The notes beneath the pieces were generated by a model. That model searched no databases and was not told the origin of the DNA. It worked only from the letters and a program-made list of their open reading frames with translations. 64,000 bases of DNA, from assembly GCA_963669155.1 (NCBI GenBank), contig OZ022591.1, forward strand, positions 22,409,324-22,473,323, in the 5' to 3' direction. The position numbers were made by a program, and so were the translations under genes. This DNA is from Arbacia lixula. Lineage: Eukaryota; Echinodermata; Echinoidea; Arbacioida; Arbaciidae. This document shows, in pieces, positions 31,960 through 43,913 of the stretch. How positions within the stretch are numbered: position 1 is the stretch's first letter; each line of letters starts with the position of its first letter.

Positions 31960-32386
31960 AAACACTTAAGTAAATCACAAAATGACATTCAACTGGCACC
32001 TTTTCTTATGTTCATTTTATTTTGATCTTTTGTTGCTTGGCTTCTTTCCTGGCGGTGTTCCATCTTCCATTCCCTTTTTTTTTTAAATGAATAGTAATTT
32101 TGTTTAGCAGGCGAGTTCTGGTTAGGGTTAGGGTTAGCGTTAGGGTTAGGGTTAGGGTTAGGTTTAGGTTTAGGGCTAAGCAAGACAAAGGTATCAAATG
32201 AAAAAAAAGAGATAGCCAACATCCACAAGAAGAGCAAGATAATGGATTTCAAAAGGTAAGGAAGTGGTAGGTGAAAAAAAGTGAGGAAAGGGTAAGTGAA
32301 AAAAAAATGACGACAGGGTAAGTGAAAAAAAAGAATGAGGGAAGAGTAAGTAAAAAAAGACGAGACATACTTTCAGTTAGGAAAAA

Positions 32387-32504
32387 GCCTACAACACCTG
32401 GTATTCCCAGGCGGTCTCCCATCCAAGTACTAACCGGGCCCTACGCTGCTTGACTTCGGTCATCGGACGAGAACCGGTATGTTCAGCGTGGTATGGTCGT
32501 AGGC
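32387..32504 (-). rRNA. 5S: 5S ribosomal RNA, class G44 (copy 60)
   Basis: C44G but with the CAGTTAGG 3' flank typical of class T50, so it looks like a recombinant between T50 and G44 units at the trimer junction. Confidence 0.96.
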
Positions 32505-32954
32505 AAACACTTAAGTAAATCACAAAATGACATTCAACTGGCACCTTTTCTCATGTTCGTTTTATTTTGATCTTTTGTTGCTTGGCTTCTTTCCTTGCGG
32601 TGTTCCATCTTCCATTCCCTTTTTTTTTAAATGAATAGTAATTTTGTTTACCAGGCGAGTTCTGGTTAGGGTTAGGGTTAGCGTTAGGGTTAGGGTTAGG
32701 GTGAGGTTTAGGTTTAGGGCTAAGCAAGACAAAGGTATCAAATGAAAAAAAAGAGATAGCCAACATCCACAAGAAGAGCAAGATAATGGATTTCAAAAGG
32801 TAAGGAAGTGGTAGGTGAAAAAAAGTGAGGAAAGGGTAAGTGAAAAAAAATGACGACAGGGTAAGTAAAAAAAAATGACGACAGGGTGAGTGAAAAAAAA
32901 GAATGAGGGAAGAGTAAGTAAAAAAAGACGAGACATACTTTCAATTAGGAAAAA

Positions 32955-33072
32955 GCCTACAACACCTGGTATTCCCAGGCGGTCTCAGATCCAAGTACTA
33001 ACCGGGCCCTACACTGCTTGACTTCGGTGATCGGACGAGAACCGGTATGTTCAGCGTGGTATGGTCGTAGGC
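32955..33072 (-). rRNA. 5S: 5S ribosomal RNA, class CT85 (copy 61)
   Basis: G85C, G86T, C60T and extra minisatellite copy; trimer partner of 31298. Confidence 0.93.
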
Positions 33073-33498
33073 AAACACTTAAGTAAATCACAAAATGACA
33101 TTCAACTGGCACCTTTTCTCATGTTCGTTTTATTTTGATCTTTTGTTGCTTGGCTTCTTTCCTTGCGGTGTTTCATCTTCCATTCCCTTTTTTTTTTAAA
33201 TGAATAGTAATTTTGTTTAGCAGGCGAGTTCTGGTTAGGGTTAAGGTTAGCGTTAGGGTTAGGGTTAGGGTTAGGTTTAGGTTTAGGGCTAAGCAAGACA
33301 AAGGTATCAAATGAAAAAAAAAGAGATAGCCAACATCCACAAGAAGAGCAAGATAATGAATTTCGAAAGGTAAGGAAGTTGTAGGTGAAAAAAAGTGAGG
33401 AAAGGGTAAGTGAAAAAAAATGACGACAGGGTAAGTGAAAAAGAGAATGAGGGAAGAGTAAGTAAAAAAAGACGAGACATACTTTCAATTAGGAAAAA

Positions 33499-33616
33499 GC
33501 CTACAACACCTGGTATTCCCAGGCGGTCTCCCATCCAAGTACTAACCGGGCCCTACGCTGCTTGACTTCGGTGATCGGACGAGAACCGGTATGTTCAGCG
33601 TGGTATGGTCGTAGGC
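33499..33616 (-). rRNA. 5S: 5S ribosomal RNA, consensus type (copy 62)
   Basis: Consensus; trimer partner of 31842. Confidence 0.98.
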
Positions 33617-34042
33617 AAACACTTAAGTAAATCACAAAATGACATTCAACTGGCACCTTTTCTTATGTTCATTTTATTTTGATCTTTTGTTGCTTGGCTT
33701 CTTTCCTGGCGGTGTTCCATCTTCCATTCCCTTTTTTTTTAAATGAATAGTAATTTTGTTTAGCAGGCGAGTTCTGGTTAGGGTTAGGGTTAGCGTTAGG
33801 GTTAGGGTTAGGGTTAGGTTTAGGTTTAGGGCTAAGCAAGACAAAGGTATCAAATGAAAAAAAAGAGATAGCCAACATCCACAAGAAGAGCAAGATAATG
33901 GATTTCAAAAGGTAAGGAAGTGGTAGGTGAAAAAAAGTGAGGAAAGGGTAAGTGAAAAAAAAATGACGACAGGGTAAGTGAAAAAAAAGAATGAGGGAAG
34001 AGTAAGTAAAAAAAGACGAGACATACTTTCAGTTAGGAAAAA

Positions 34043-34160
34043 GCCTACAACACCTGGTATTCCCAGGCGGTCTCCCATCCAAGTACTAACCGGGCCCTAC
34101 GCTGCTTGACATCGGTGATCGGACGAGAACCGGTATGTTCAGCGTGGTATGGTCGTAGGC
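34043..34160 (-). rRNA. 5S: 5S ribosomal RNA, class T50 (copy 63)
   Basis: A50T with the CAGTTAGG flank. Confidence 0.95.
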
Positions 34161-34567
34161 AAACACTTAAGTAAATCACAAAATGACATTCAACTGGCAC
34201 CTTTTCTTATGTTCGTTTTATTTTGATCTTTTGTTGCTTGGCTTCTTTCCTGGCGGTGTTCCATCTTCCATTCCCTTTTTTTTTAAATGAATAGTAATTT
34301 TGTTTACCAGGCGAGTTCTGGTTAGGGTTAGGGTTAGGGTTAGGTTTAGGTTTAGGGCTAAGCAAGACAAAGGTATCAAATGAAAAAAAAGAGATAGCCA
34401 ACATCCACAAGAAGAGCAAGATAATGGATTTCAAAAGGTAAGGAAGTGGTAGGTGAAAAAAAGTGAGGAAAGGGTAAGTGAAAAAAAATGACGACAGGGT
34501 AAGTAAAAAAAAAGAATGAGGGAAGAGTAAGTAAAAAAAGACGAGACATACTTTCAATTAGGAAAAA

Positions 34568-34685
34568 GCCTACAACACCTGGTATTCCCAGGCGGTCTCC
34601 CATCCAAGTACTAACCGGGCCCTACGCTGCTTGACTTCGGTCATCGGACGAGAACCGGTATGTTCAGCGTGGTATGGTCGTAGGC
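34568..34685 (-). rRNA. 5S: 5S ribosomal RNA, class G44 (copy 64)
   Basis: C44G with a six-hexamer left tract; resembles the unit of 29102. Confidence 0.97.
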
Positions 34686-35109
34686 AAACACTTAAGTAAA
34701 TCACAAAATGACATTTAACTGGCACCTTTTCTCATGTTCGTTTTATTTTGATATTTTGTTGCTTGGCTTCTTTCCTTGCGGTGTTCCATCTTCCATTCCC
34801 TTTTTTTTTAAATGAATAGTAATTTTGTTTACCAGGCGAGTTCTGGTTAGGGTTAGGGTTAGCGTTAGGGTTAGGGTTAGGGTTAGGTTTAGGATTAGGG
34901 CTAAGCAAGACAAAGGTATCAAATGAAAAAAAGAGATAGCCAACATCCAAAAGAAGAGCAAGATAATGGATTTCAAAAAGTAAGGAAGTGGTAGGTGAAA
35001 AAAAGTGAGGAAAGGGTAAGTGAAAAAAAATGACGACAGGGTAAGTGAAAAAAAAGAATGAGGGAAGAGTAAGTAAAAAAAGACGAGACATACTTTCAAT
35101 TAGGAAAAA

Positions 35110-35227
35110 GCCTACAACACCTGGTATTCATAGGCGGTCTCCCATCCAAGTACTAACCGGGCCCTACGCTGCTTGACTTCGGTCATCGGACGAGAACCGG
35201 TATGTTCAGCGTGGTATGGTCGTAGGC
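35110..35227 (-). rRNA. 5S: 5S ribosomal RNA, AT97 plus C44G (copy 65)
   Basis: G97A and G98T at the 3' side with C44G at the 5' side: the only copy that joins these two classes, as expected from an exchange within the gene. Confidence 0.94.
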
Positions 35228-35650
35228 AAACACTTAAGTAAATCACAAAATGACATTTAACTGCCACCTTTTCTCATGTTCGTTTTATTTTGATCTTTTG
35301 TTGCTTGGCTTCTTTCCTGGCGGTGTTCCATCTTTCATTCCCTTTTTTTTTAAATGAATAGTAATTTTGTTTACCAGGCGAGTTCTGGTTAGGGTTAGGG
35401 TTAGCGTTAGGGTTAGGGTTAGGGTTAGGTTTAGGTTTAGGGCTAAGCAAGACAAAGGTATCAAATGAAAAAAAAGAGATAGCCAACATCCACAAGAAGA
35501 GCAAGATAATGGATTTCAAAAGGTAAGGAAGTGGTAGGTAAAAAAGGGAGGAAAGGGTAAGTGAAAAAAAATGACGACAGGGTAAGTGAAAAAAAAGAAT
35601 GAGGGAAGAGTAAGTAAAAAAAGACGAGACATACTTTCAATTAGGAAAAA

Positions 35651-35768
35651 GCCTACAACACCTGGTATTCCCAGGCGTTCTCCCATCCAAGTACTAACCG
35701 GGCCCTACGCTGCTTGACTTCGGTGATCGGACGAGAACCGGTATGTTCAGCGTGGTATGGTCGTAGGC
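35651..35768 (-). rRNA. 5S: 5S ribosomal RNA, private C91A (copy 66)
   Basis: Single change C91A inside box C, seen nowhere else. Confidence 0.95.
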
Positions 35769-36193
35769 AAACACTTAAGTAAATCACAAAATGACATTCA
35801 ACTGCCACCTTTTCTCATGTTTGTTTTATTTTGATCTTTTGTTGCTTGGCTTCTTTCCTTGCGGTGTTCCATCTTCCATTCCCTTTTTTTTAAATGAATA
35901 GTAATTTTGTTTACCAGGCGAGTTCTGGTTAGGTTTAGGGTTAGCGTTAGGGTTAGGGTTAGGGTTAGGTTTAGGTTTAGGGCTAAGCAAGACAAAGGTA
36001 TCAAATGAAAAAAAAAGAGATAGCAAACATCCACAAGAAGAGCAAGATAATGGATTTCAAAAGGTAAGGAAGTGGTAGGTGAAAAAAAGTGAGGAAAGGG
36101 TAAGTGAAAAAAAATGACGACAGGGTAAGTGAAAAAAAAGAATGAGGGAAGAGTAAGTAAAAAAAGACGAGACATACTTTCAATTAGGAAAAA

Positions 36194-36311
36194 GCCTACA
36201 ACACCTGGTATTCCCAGGCGGTCTCCCATCCAAGTACTAACCGGGCCCTACGCTGCTTGACTTTGGTGATCGGACGAGAACCGGTATGTTCAGCGTGGTA
36301 TGGTCGTAGGC
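36194..36311 (-). rRNA. 5S: 5S ribosomal RNA, class A48 (copy 67)
   Basis: G48A; the last A48 copy. Left spacer has GATAGCAAACATCC. Confidence 0.96.
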
Positions 36312-36736
36312 AAACACTTAAGTAAATCACAAAATGACATTCAACTGGCACCTTTTCTCATGTTCGTTTTATTTTGATCTTTTGTTGCTTGGCTTCTTTC
36401 CTGGCGGTGTTCCATCTTCCATTCCCTTTTTTTTTAAATGAATAGTAATTTTGTTTACCAGGCGAGTTCTGGTTAGGGTTAGGGTTAGCGTTAGGGTTAG
36501 GGTAAGGGTTAGGTTTAGGTTTAGGGCTAAGCAAGACAAAGGTATCAAATGAAAAAAAAGAGATAGCCAACATCCACAAGAAGAGCAAGATAATGGATTT
36601 CAAAAGGTAAGGAAGTGATAGGTGAAAAAAAGTGAGGAAAGGGTAAGTGAAAAAAAATGACGACAGGGTAAGTAAAAAAAAAGAATGAGGGAAGAGTAAG
36701 TAAAAAAAGACGAGACATACTTTCAATTAGGAAAAA

Positions 36737-36854
36737 GCCTACAACACCTGGTATTCCCAGGCGGTCTCCCATCCAAGTACTAACCGGGCCCTACGCTGCT
36801 TGACTTCGGTGATCGGACGAGAACCGGTATGTTCAGCGTGGTATGGTCGTAGGC
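36737..36854 (-). rRNA. 5S: 5S ribosomal RNA, consensus type (copy 68)
   Basis: Consensus; left tract has the TAAGGG hexamer near 36502. Confidence 0.98.
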
Positions 36855-37278
36855 AAACACTTAAGTAAATCACAAAATGACATTTAACTGGCACCTTTTC
36901 TCATGTTCGTTTTATTTTGATATTTTGTTGCTTGGCTTCTTTCCTTGCGGTGTTCCATCTTCCATTCCCTTTTTTTTTAAATGAATAGTAATTTTGTTTA
37001 GCAGGCGAGTTCTGGTTAGGGTTAGGGTTAGCGTTAGGGTTAGGGTTAGGGTTAGGTTTAGGATAAGGGCTAAGCAAGACAAAGGTATCAAATGAAAAAA
37101 AGAGATAGCCAACATCCACAAGAAGAGCAAGATAATGGATTTCAAAAGGTAAGGAAGTGGTAGGTGAAAAAAAGTGAGGAAAGGGTAAGTGAAAAAAAAT
37201 GACGACAGGGTAAGTGAAAAAAAAGAATGAGGGAAGAGTAAGTAAAAAAAGACGAGACATACTTTCAATTAGGAAAAA

Positions 37279-37396
37279 GCCTACAACACCTGGTATTCAT
37301 AGGCGGTCTCCCATCCAAGTACTAACCGGGCCCTACGCTGCTTGACTTCGGTGATCGGACGAGAACCGGTATGTTCAGCGTGGTATGGTCGTAGGC
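37279..37396 (-). rRNA. 5S: 5S ribosomal RNA, class AT97 (copy 69)
   Basis: G97A and G98T. Left tract ends TTAGGATAAGGGC and the flank of the unit has TTTTGATATTTTG. Confidence 0.95.
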
Positions 37397-37821
37397 AAAC
37401 ACTTAAGTAAATCACAAAATGACATTCAACTGGCACCTTTTCTCATGTTCGTTTTATTTTGATCTTTTGTTGCTTGGCTTCTTTCCTTGCGGTGTTCCAT
37501 CTTCCATTCCCTTTTTTTTTAAATGAATAGTAATTTTGTTTACCAGGCGAGTTCTGGTTAGGGTTAGGGTTAGCGTTAGGGTTAGGGTTAGGGTTAGGTT
37601 TAGGTTTAGGGCTAAGCAAGACAAAGGTATCAAATGAAAAAAAAGAGATAGCCAACATCCACAAGAAGAGCAAGATAATGGATTTCAAAAGGTAAGGAAG
37701 TGGTAGGTGAAAAAAAGTGAGGAAAGGGTAAGTAAGAAAAAATGACGACAGGGTAAGTGAAAAAAAAGAATGAGGGAAGAGTAAGTAAAAAAAGACGAGA
37801 CATACTTTCAATTAGGAAAAA

Positions 37822-37939
37822 GCCTACAACACCTGGTATTCATAGGCGGTCTCCCATCCAAGTACTAACCGGGCCCTACGCTGCTTGACTTCGGTGATCG
37901 GACGAGAACCGGTATGTTCAGCGTGGTATGGTCGTAGGC
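37822..37939 (-). rRNA. 5S: 5S ribosomal RNA, class AT97 (copy 70)
   Basis: G97A and G98T; left minisatellite has GTAAGTAAGAAAAAATG, shared only with the next unit. Confidence 0.95.
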
Positions 37940-38364
37940 AAACACTTAAGTAAATCACAAAATGACATTCAACTGGCACCTTTTCTCATGTTCGTTTTAT
38001 TTTGATCTTTTGTTGCTTGGCTTCTTTCCTTGCGGTGTTCCATCTTCCATTCCCTTTTTTTTTAAATGAATAGTAATTTTGTTTACCAGGCGAGTTCTGG
38101 TTAGGGTTAGGGTTAGCGTTAGGGTTAGGGTTAGGGTTAGGTTTAGGTTTAGGGCTAAGCAAGACAAAGGTATCAAATGAAAAAAAAGAGATAGCCAACA
38201 TCCACAAGAAGAGCAAGATAATGGATTTCAAAAGGTAAGGAAGTGGTAGGTGAAAAAAAGTGAGGAAAGGGTAAGTAAGAAAAAATGACGACAGGGTAAG
38301 TGAAAAAAAAGAATGAGGGAAGAGTAAGTAAAAAAAGACGAGACATACTTTCAATTAGGAAAAA

Positions 38365-38482
38365 GCCTACAACACCTGGTATTCCCAGGCGGTCTCCCAT
38401 CCAAGTACTAACCGGGCCCTACGCTGCTTGACTTCGGTGATCGGACGAGAACCGGTATGTTCAGCGTGGTATGGTCGTAGGC
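38365..38482 (-). rRNA. 5S: 5S ribosomal RNA, consensus type (copy 71)
   Basis: Consensus gene with nearly the same spacer as the AT97 copy at 37822, so the two units differ mainly in the gene. Confidence 0.98.
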
Positions 38483-38906
38483 AAACACTTAAGTAAATCA
38501 CAAAATGACATTTAACTGGCACCTTTTCTCATGTTCGTTTTATTTTGATCTTTTGTTGCTTGGCTTCTTTCCTTGCGGTGTTCCATCTTCCATTCCCTTT
38601 TTTTTTAAATGAATAGTAATTTTGTTTACCAGGCGAGTTCTGGTTAGGGTTAGGGTTAGCGTTAGGGTTAGGGTTAGGGTTAGGTTTAGGATTAGGGCTA
38701 AGCAAGACAAAGGTATCAAATGAAAAAAAGAGATAGCCAACATCCACAAGAAGAGCAAGATAATGGATTTCAAAAAGTAAGGAAGTGGTAGGTGAAAAAA
38801 GGTGAGGAAAGGGTAAGTGAAAAAAAATGACGACAGGGTAAGTGAAAAAAAAGAATGAGGGAAGAGTAAGTAAAAAAAGACGAGACATACTTTCAATTAG
38901 GAAAAA

Positions 38907-39024
38907 GCCTACAACACCTGGTATTCATAGGCGGTCTCCCATCCAAGTACTAACCGGGCCCTACGCTGCTTGACTTCGGTGATCGGACGAGAACCGGTAT
39001 GTTCAGCGTGGTATGGTCGTAGGC
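38907..39024 (-). rRNA. 5S: 5S ribosomal RNA, class AT97 (copy 72)
   Basis: G97A and G98T; left tract has a TTAGGA hexamer and CAAAAAGTAAGG follows. Confidence 0.95.
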
Positions 39025-39449
39025 AAACACTTAAGTAAATCACAAAATGACATTCAACTGGCACCTTTTCTTATGTTCGTTTTATTTTGATCTTTTGTTG
39101 CTTGGCTTCTTTCCTGGCGGTGTTCCATCTTCCATTCCCTTTTTTTTTAAATGAATAGTAATTTTGTTTAGCAGGCGAGTTCTGGTTAGGGTTAGGGTTA
39201 GCGTTAGGGTTAGGGTTAGGGTTAGGTTTAGGTTTAGGGCTAAGCAAGACAAAGGTATCAAATGAAAAAAAAGAGATAGCCAACATCCACAAGAAGAGCA
39301 AGATAATGGATTTCAAAAGGTAAGGAAGTGGTAGGTGAAAAAAGTGAGGAAAGGGTAAGTGAAAAAAAAATGACGACAGGGTAAGTGAAAAAAAAGAATG
39401 AGGGAAGAGTAAGTAAAAAAAGACGAGACATACTTTCAATTAGGAAAAA

Positions 39450-39567
39450 GCCTACAACACCTGGTATTCATAGGCGGTCTCCCATCCAAGTACTAACCGG
39501 GCCCTACGCTGCTTGACTTCGGTGATCGGACGAGAACCGGTATGTTCAGCGTGGTATGGTCGTAGGC
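39450..39567 (-). rRNA. 5S: 5S ribosomal RNA, class AT97 (copy 73)
   Basis: G97A and G98T, with a TTTAGCAGG spacer. Confidence 0.95.
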
Positions 39568-39991
39568 AAACACTTAAGTAAATCACAAAATGACATTCAA
39601 CTGGCACCTTTTCTCATGTTCGTTTTATTTTGATCTTTTGTTGCTTGGCTTCTTTCCTTGCGGTGTTCCATCTTCCATTCCCTTTTTTTTTAAATGAATA
39701 GTAATTTTGTTTACCAGGCGAGTTCTGGTTAGGGTTAGGGTTAGCGTTAGGGTTAGGGTTAGGGTTAGGTTTAGGTTTAGGGCTAAGCAAGACAAAGGTA
39801 TCAAATGAAAAAAAGAGATAGCCAACATCCACAAGAAGAGCAAGATAATGGATTTCAAAAGGTAAGGAAGTGGTAGGTGAAAAAAAGTGAGGAAAGGGTA
39901 AGTGAAAAAAAATGACGACAGGGTAAGTGAAAAAAAAGAATGAGGGAAGAGTAAGTAAAAAAAGACGAGACATACTTTCAATTAGGAAAAA

Positions 39992-40109
39992 GCCTACAAC
40001 ACCTGGTATTCATAGGCGGTCTCCCATCCAAGTACTAACCGGGCCCTACGCTGCTTGACTTCGGTGATCGGACGAGAACCGGTATGTTCAGCGTGGTATG
40101 GTCGTAGGC
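39992..40109 (-). rRNA. 5S: 5S ribosomal RNA, class AT97 (copy 74)
   Basis: G97A and G98T; first gene of the 10-unit block. Confidence 0.95.
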
Positions 40110-40534
40110 AAACACTTAAGTAAATCACAAAATGACATTCAACTGGCACCTTTTCTCATGTTCGTTTTATTTTGATCTTTTGTTGCTTGGCTTCTTTCCT
40201 TGCGGTGTTCCATCTTCCATTCCCTTTTTTTTTAAATGAATAGTAATTTTGTTTACCAGGCGAGTTCTGGTTAGGGTTAGGGTTAGCGTTAGGGTTAGGG
40301 TTAGGGTTAGGTTTAGGTTTAGGGCTAAGCAAGACAAAGGTATCAAATGAAAAAAAAGAGATAGCCAACATCCACAAGAAGAGCAAGATAATGGATTTCA
40401 AAAGGTAAGGAAGTGGTAGGTGAAAAAAAGTGAGGAAAGGGTAAGTGAAAAAAAATGACGACAGGGTAAGTGAAAAAAAAGAATGAGGGAAGAGTAAGTA
40501 AAAAAAGACGAGACATACTTTCAATTAGGAAAAA

Positions 40535-40652
40535 GCCTACAACACCTGGTATTCCCAGGCGGTCTCCCATCCAAGTACTAACCGGGCCCTACGCTGCTTG
40601 ACTTCGGTGATCGGACGAGAACCGGTATGTTCAGCGTGGTATGGTCGTAGGC
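40535..40652 (-). rRNA. 5S: 5S ribosomal RNA, consensus type (copy 75)
   Basis: Consensus; partner of 45948. Confidence 0.98.
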
Positions 40653-41077
40653 AAACACTTAAGTAAATCACAAAATGACATTCAACTGGCACCTTTTCTC
40701 ATGTTCGTTTTATTTTGATCTTTTGTTGCTTGGCTTCTTTCCTTGCGGTGTTCCATCTTCCATTCCCTTTTTTTTTAAATGAATAGTAATTTTGTTTACC
40801 AGGCGAGTTCTGGTTAGGGTTAGGGTTAGCGTTAGGGTTAGGGTTAGGGTTAGGTTTAGGTTTAGGGCTAAGCAAGACAAAGGTATCAAATGAAAAAAAG
40901 AGATAGCCAACATCCACAAGAAGAGCAAGATAATGGATTTCAAAAGGTAAGGAAGTGGTAGGTGAAAAAAAGTGAGGAAAGGGTAAGTGAAAAAAAAATG
41001 ACGACAGGGTAAGTGAAAAAAAAGAATGAGGGAAGAGTAAGTAAAAAAAGACGAGACATACTTTCAATTAGGAAAAA

Positions 41078-41195
41078 GCCTACAACACCTGGTATTCCCA
41101 GGCGGTCTCCCATCCAAGTACTAACCGGGCCCTACGCTGCTTGACTTCGGTCATCGGACGAGAACCGGTATGTTCAGCGTGGTATGGTCGTAGGC
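41078..41195 (-). rRNA. 5S: 5S ribosomal RNA, class G44 (copy 76)
   Basis: C44G; first gene of six-unit cassette 1. Confidence 0.97.
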
Positions 41196-41645
41196 AAACA
41201 CTTAAGTAAATCACAAAATGACATTCAACTGGCACCTTTTCTCATGTTCGTTTTATTTTGATCTTTTGTTGCTTGGCTTCTTTCCTTGCGGTGTTCCATC
41301 TTCCATTCCCTTTTTTTTTAAATGAATAGTAATTTTGTTTACCAGGCGAGTTCTGGTTAGGGTTAGGGTTAGCGTTAGGGTTAGGGTTAGGGTGAGGTTT
41401 AGGTTTAGGGCTAAGCAAGACAAAGGTATCAAATGAAAAAAAAGAAATAGCCAACATCCACAAGAAGAGCAAGATAATGGATTTCAAAAGGTAAGGAAGT
41501 GGTAGGTGAAAAAAAGTGAGGAAAGGGTAAGTAGAAAAAAATGACGACAGGGTAAGTGAAAAAAAATGACGACAGGGTGAGTGAAAAAAAAGAATGAGGG
41601 AAGAGTAAGTAAAAAAAGACGAGACATACTTTCAATTAGGAAAAA

Positions 41646-41763
41646 GCCTACAACACCTGGTATTCCCAGGCGGTCTCAGATCCAAGTACTAACCGGGCCC
41701 TACACTGCTTGACTTCGGTGATCGGACGAGAACCGGTATGTTCAGCGTGGTATGGTCGTAGGC
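41646..41763 (-). rRNA. 5S: 5S ribosomal RNA, class CT85 (copy 77)
   Basis: G85C, G86T and C60T; 568 bp unit with GGTAAGTAGAAAAAAATG in the expanded minisatellite and GAAATAGCC in the spacer. Confidence 0.93.
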
Positions 41764-42189
41764 AAACACTTAAGTAAATCACAAAATGACATTCAACTGG
41801 CACCTTTTCTCATGTTCGTTTTATTTTGATCTTTTGTTGCTTGGCTTCTTTCCTTGCGGTGTTCCATCTTCCATTCCCTTTTTTTTTTAAATGAATAGTA
41901 ATTTTGTTTAGCAGGCGAGTTCTGGTTAGGGTTAGGGTTAGCGTTAGGGTTAGGGTTAGGGTTAGGTTTAGGTTTAGGGCTAAGCAAGACAAAGGTATCA
42001 AATGAAAAAAAAAGAGATAGCCAACATCCACAAGAAGAGCAAGATAATGAATTTCGAAAGGTAAGGAAGTTGTAGGTGAAAAAAAGTGAGGAAAGGGTAA
42101 GTGAAAAAAAATGACGACAGGGTAAGTGAAAAAGAGAATGAGGGAAGAGTAAGTAAAAAAAGACGAGACATACTTTCAATTAGGAAAAA

Positions 42190-42307
42190 GCCTACAACAC
42201 CTGGTATTCCCAGGCGGTCTCCCATCCAAGTACTAACCGGGCCCTACGCTGCTTGACTTCGGTGATCGGACGAGAACCGGTATGTTCAGCGTGGTATGGT
42301 CGTAGGC
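42190..42307 (-). rRNA. 5S: 5S ribosomal RNA, consensus type (copy 78)
   Basis: Consensus with the GAATTTCGAAAGG spacer. Confidence 0.98.
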
Positions 42308-42734
42308 AAACACTTAAGTAAATCACAAAATGACATTCAACTGGCACCTTTTCTTATGTTCGTTTTATTTTGATCTTTTGTTGCTTGGCTTCTTTCCTGG
42401 CGGTGTTCCATCTTCCAATCCCTTTTTTTTTAAAATGAATAGTAATTTTGTTTAGCAGGCGAGTTCTGGTTAGGGTTAGGGTTAGCGTTAGGGTTAGGGT
42501 TAGGGTTAGGTTTAGGTTTAGGGCTAAGCAAGACAAAGGTATCAAATGAAAAAAAAGAGATAGCCAACATCCACAAGAAGAGCAAGATAATGGATTTCAA
42601 AAGGTAAGGAAGTGGTAGGTGAAAAAAAGTGAGGAAAGGGTAAGTGAAAAAAAAATGACGACAGGGTAAGTGAAAAAAAAGAATGAGGGAAGAGTAAGTA
42701 AAAAAAGACGAGACATACTTTCAGTTAGGAAAAA

Positions 42735-42852
42735 GCCTACAACACCTGGTATTCCCAGGCGGTCTCCCATCCAAGTACTAACCGGGCCCTACGCTGCTTG
42801 ACATCGGTGATCGGACGAGAACCGGTATGTTCAGCGTGGTATGGTCGTAGGC
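42735..42852 (-). rRNA. 5S: 5S ribosomal RNA, class T50 (copy 79)
   Basis: A50T, CAGTTAGG flank; left spacer has CTTCCAATCCC for CTTCCATTCCC. Confidence 0.95.
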
Positions 42853-43253
42853 AAACACTTAAGTAAATCACAAAATGACATTCAACTGGCACCTTTTCTT
42901 ATGTTCGTTTTATTTTGATCTTTTGTTGCTTGGCTTCTTTCCTGGCGGTGTTCCATCTTCCATTCCCTTTTTTTTTAAATGAATAGTAATTTTGTTTACC
43001 AGGCGAGTTCTGGTTAGGGTTAGGGTTAGGTTTAGGTTTAGGGCTAAGCAAGACAAAGGTATCAAATGAAAAAAAAGAGATAGCCAACATCCACAAGAAG
43101 AGCAAGATAATGGATTTCAAAAGGTAAGGAAGTGGTAGGTGAAAAAAAGTGAGGAAAGGGTAAGTGAAAAAAAATGACGACAGGGTAAGTAAAAAAAAAG
43201 AATGAGGGAAGAGTAAGTAAAAAAAGACGAGACATACTTTCAATTAGGAAAAA

Positions 43254-43371
43254 GCCTACAACACCTGGTATTCCCAGGCGGTCTCCCATCCAAGTACTAA
43301 CCGGGCCCTACGCTGCTTGACTTCGGTGATCGGACGAGAACCGGTATGTTCAGCGTGGTATGGTCGTAGGC
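43254..43371 (-). rRNA. 5S: 5S ribosomal RNA, consensus type (copy 80)
   Basis: Consensus behind the shortest spacer class: five hexamers (43014-43043), 519 bp unit. Confidence 0.98.
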
Positions 43372-43795
43372 AAACACTTAAGTAAATCACAAAATGACAT
43401 TTAACTGGCACCTTTTCTCATGTTCGTTTTATTTTGATATTTTGTTGCTTGGCTTCTTTCCTTGCGGTGTTCCATCTTCCATTCCCTTTTTTTTTAAATG
43501 AATAGTAATTTTGTTTACCAGGCGAGTTCTGGTTAGGGTTAGGGTTAGCGTTAGGGTTAGGGTTAGGGTTAGGTTTAGGATTAGGGCTAAGCAAGACAAA
43601 GGTATCAAATGAAAAAAAGAGATAGCCAACATCCACAAGAAGAGCAAGATAATGGATTTCAAAAAGTAAGGAAGTGGTAGGTGAAAAAAAGTGAGGAAAG
43701 GGTAAGTGAAAGAAAATGACGACAGGGTAAGTGAAAAAAAAGAATGAGGGAAGAGTAAGTAAAAAAAGACGAGACATACTTTCAATTAGGAAAAA

Positions 43796-43913
43796 GCCTA
43801 CAACACCTGGTATTCATAGGCGGTCTCCCATCCAAGTACTAACAGGGCCCTACGCTGCTTGACTTCGGTGATCGGACGAGAACCGGTATGTTCAGCGTGG
43901 TATGGTCGTAGGC
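43796..43913 (-). rRNA. 5S: 5S ribosomal RNA, class AT97 with G70T (copy 81)
   Basis: G97A, G98T and G70T in helix V beside the intermediate element. G70T occurs only here and at 49209. Confidence 0.94.

Larger units (their letters stand above)
30730..32386. repeat. Trimer duplication, 1,657 bp period, copy 1
   Basis: Three units with genes of class G44, CT85 and K. All three spacings recur exactly 1,657 bp to the right, with shared rare changes such as the GGTGAGG hexamer near 31045 and GAATTTCGAAAGG near 31700. Confidence 0.85.
32387..34042. repeat. Trimer duplication, 1,657 bp period, copy 2
   Basis: Second copy; the match ends where the next genes differ (class G44 at 32387, class T50 at 34043). 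Confidence 0.85.
41078..43913. repeat. Six-unit cassette, copy 1
   Basis: Genes in rising coordinates are G44, CT85, K, T50, K (five-hexamer spacer to its left), AT97. The order and spacer alleles recur at 46491, 51905, 55165 and 58968. Confidence 0.85.

Noticed and set aside
25295-35227. A 5,435 bp period linking the units at 25863 and 31298
   Set aside because: The two CT85 units and their right neighbours match at this offset, but the genes around them (A48 versus G44, T50 versus G44) do not, so I treat it as shared cassette ancestry and not as a full block repeat.
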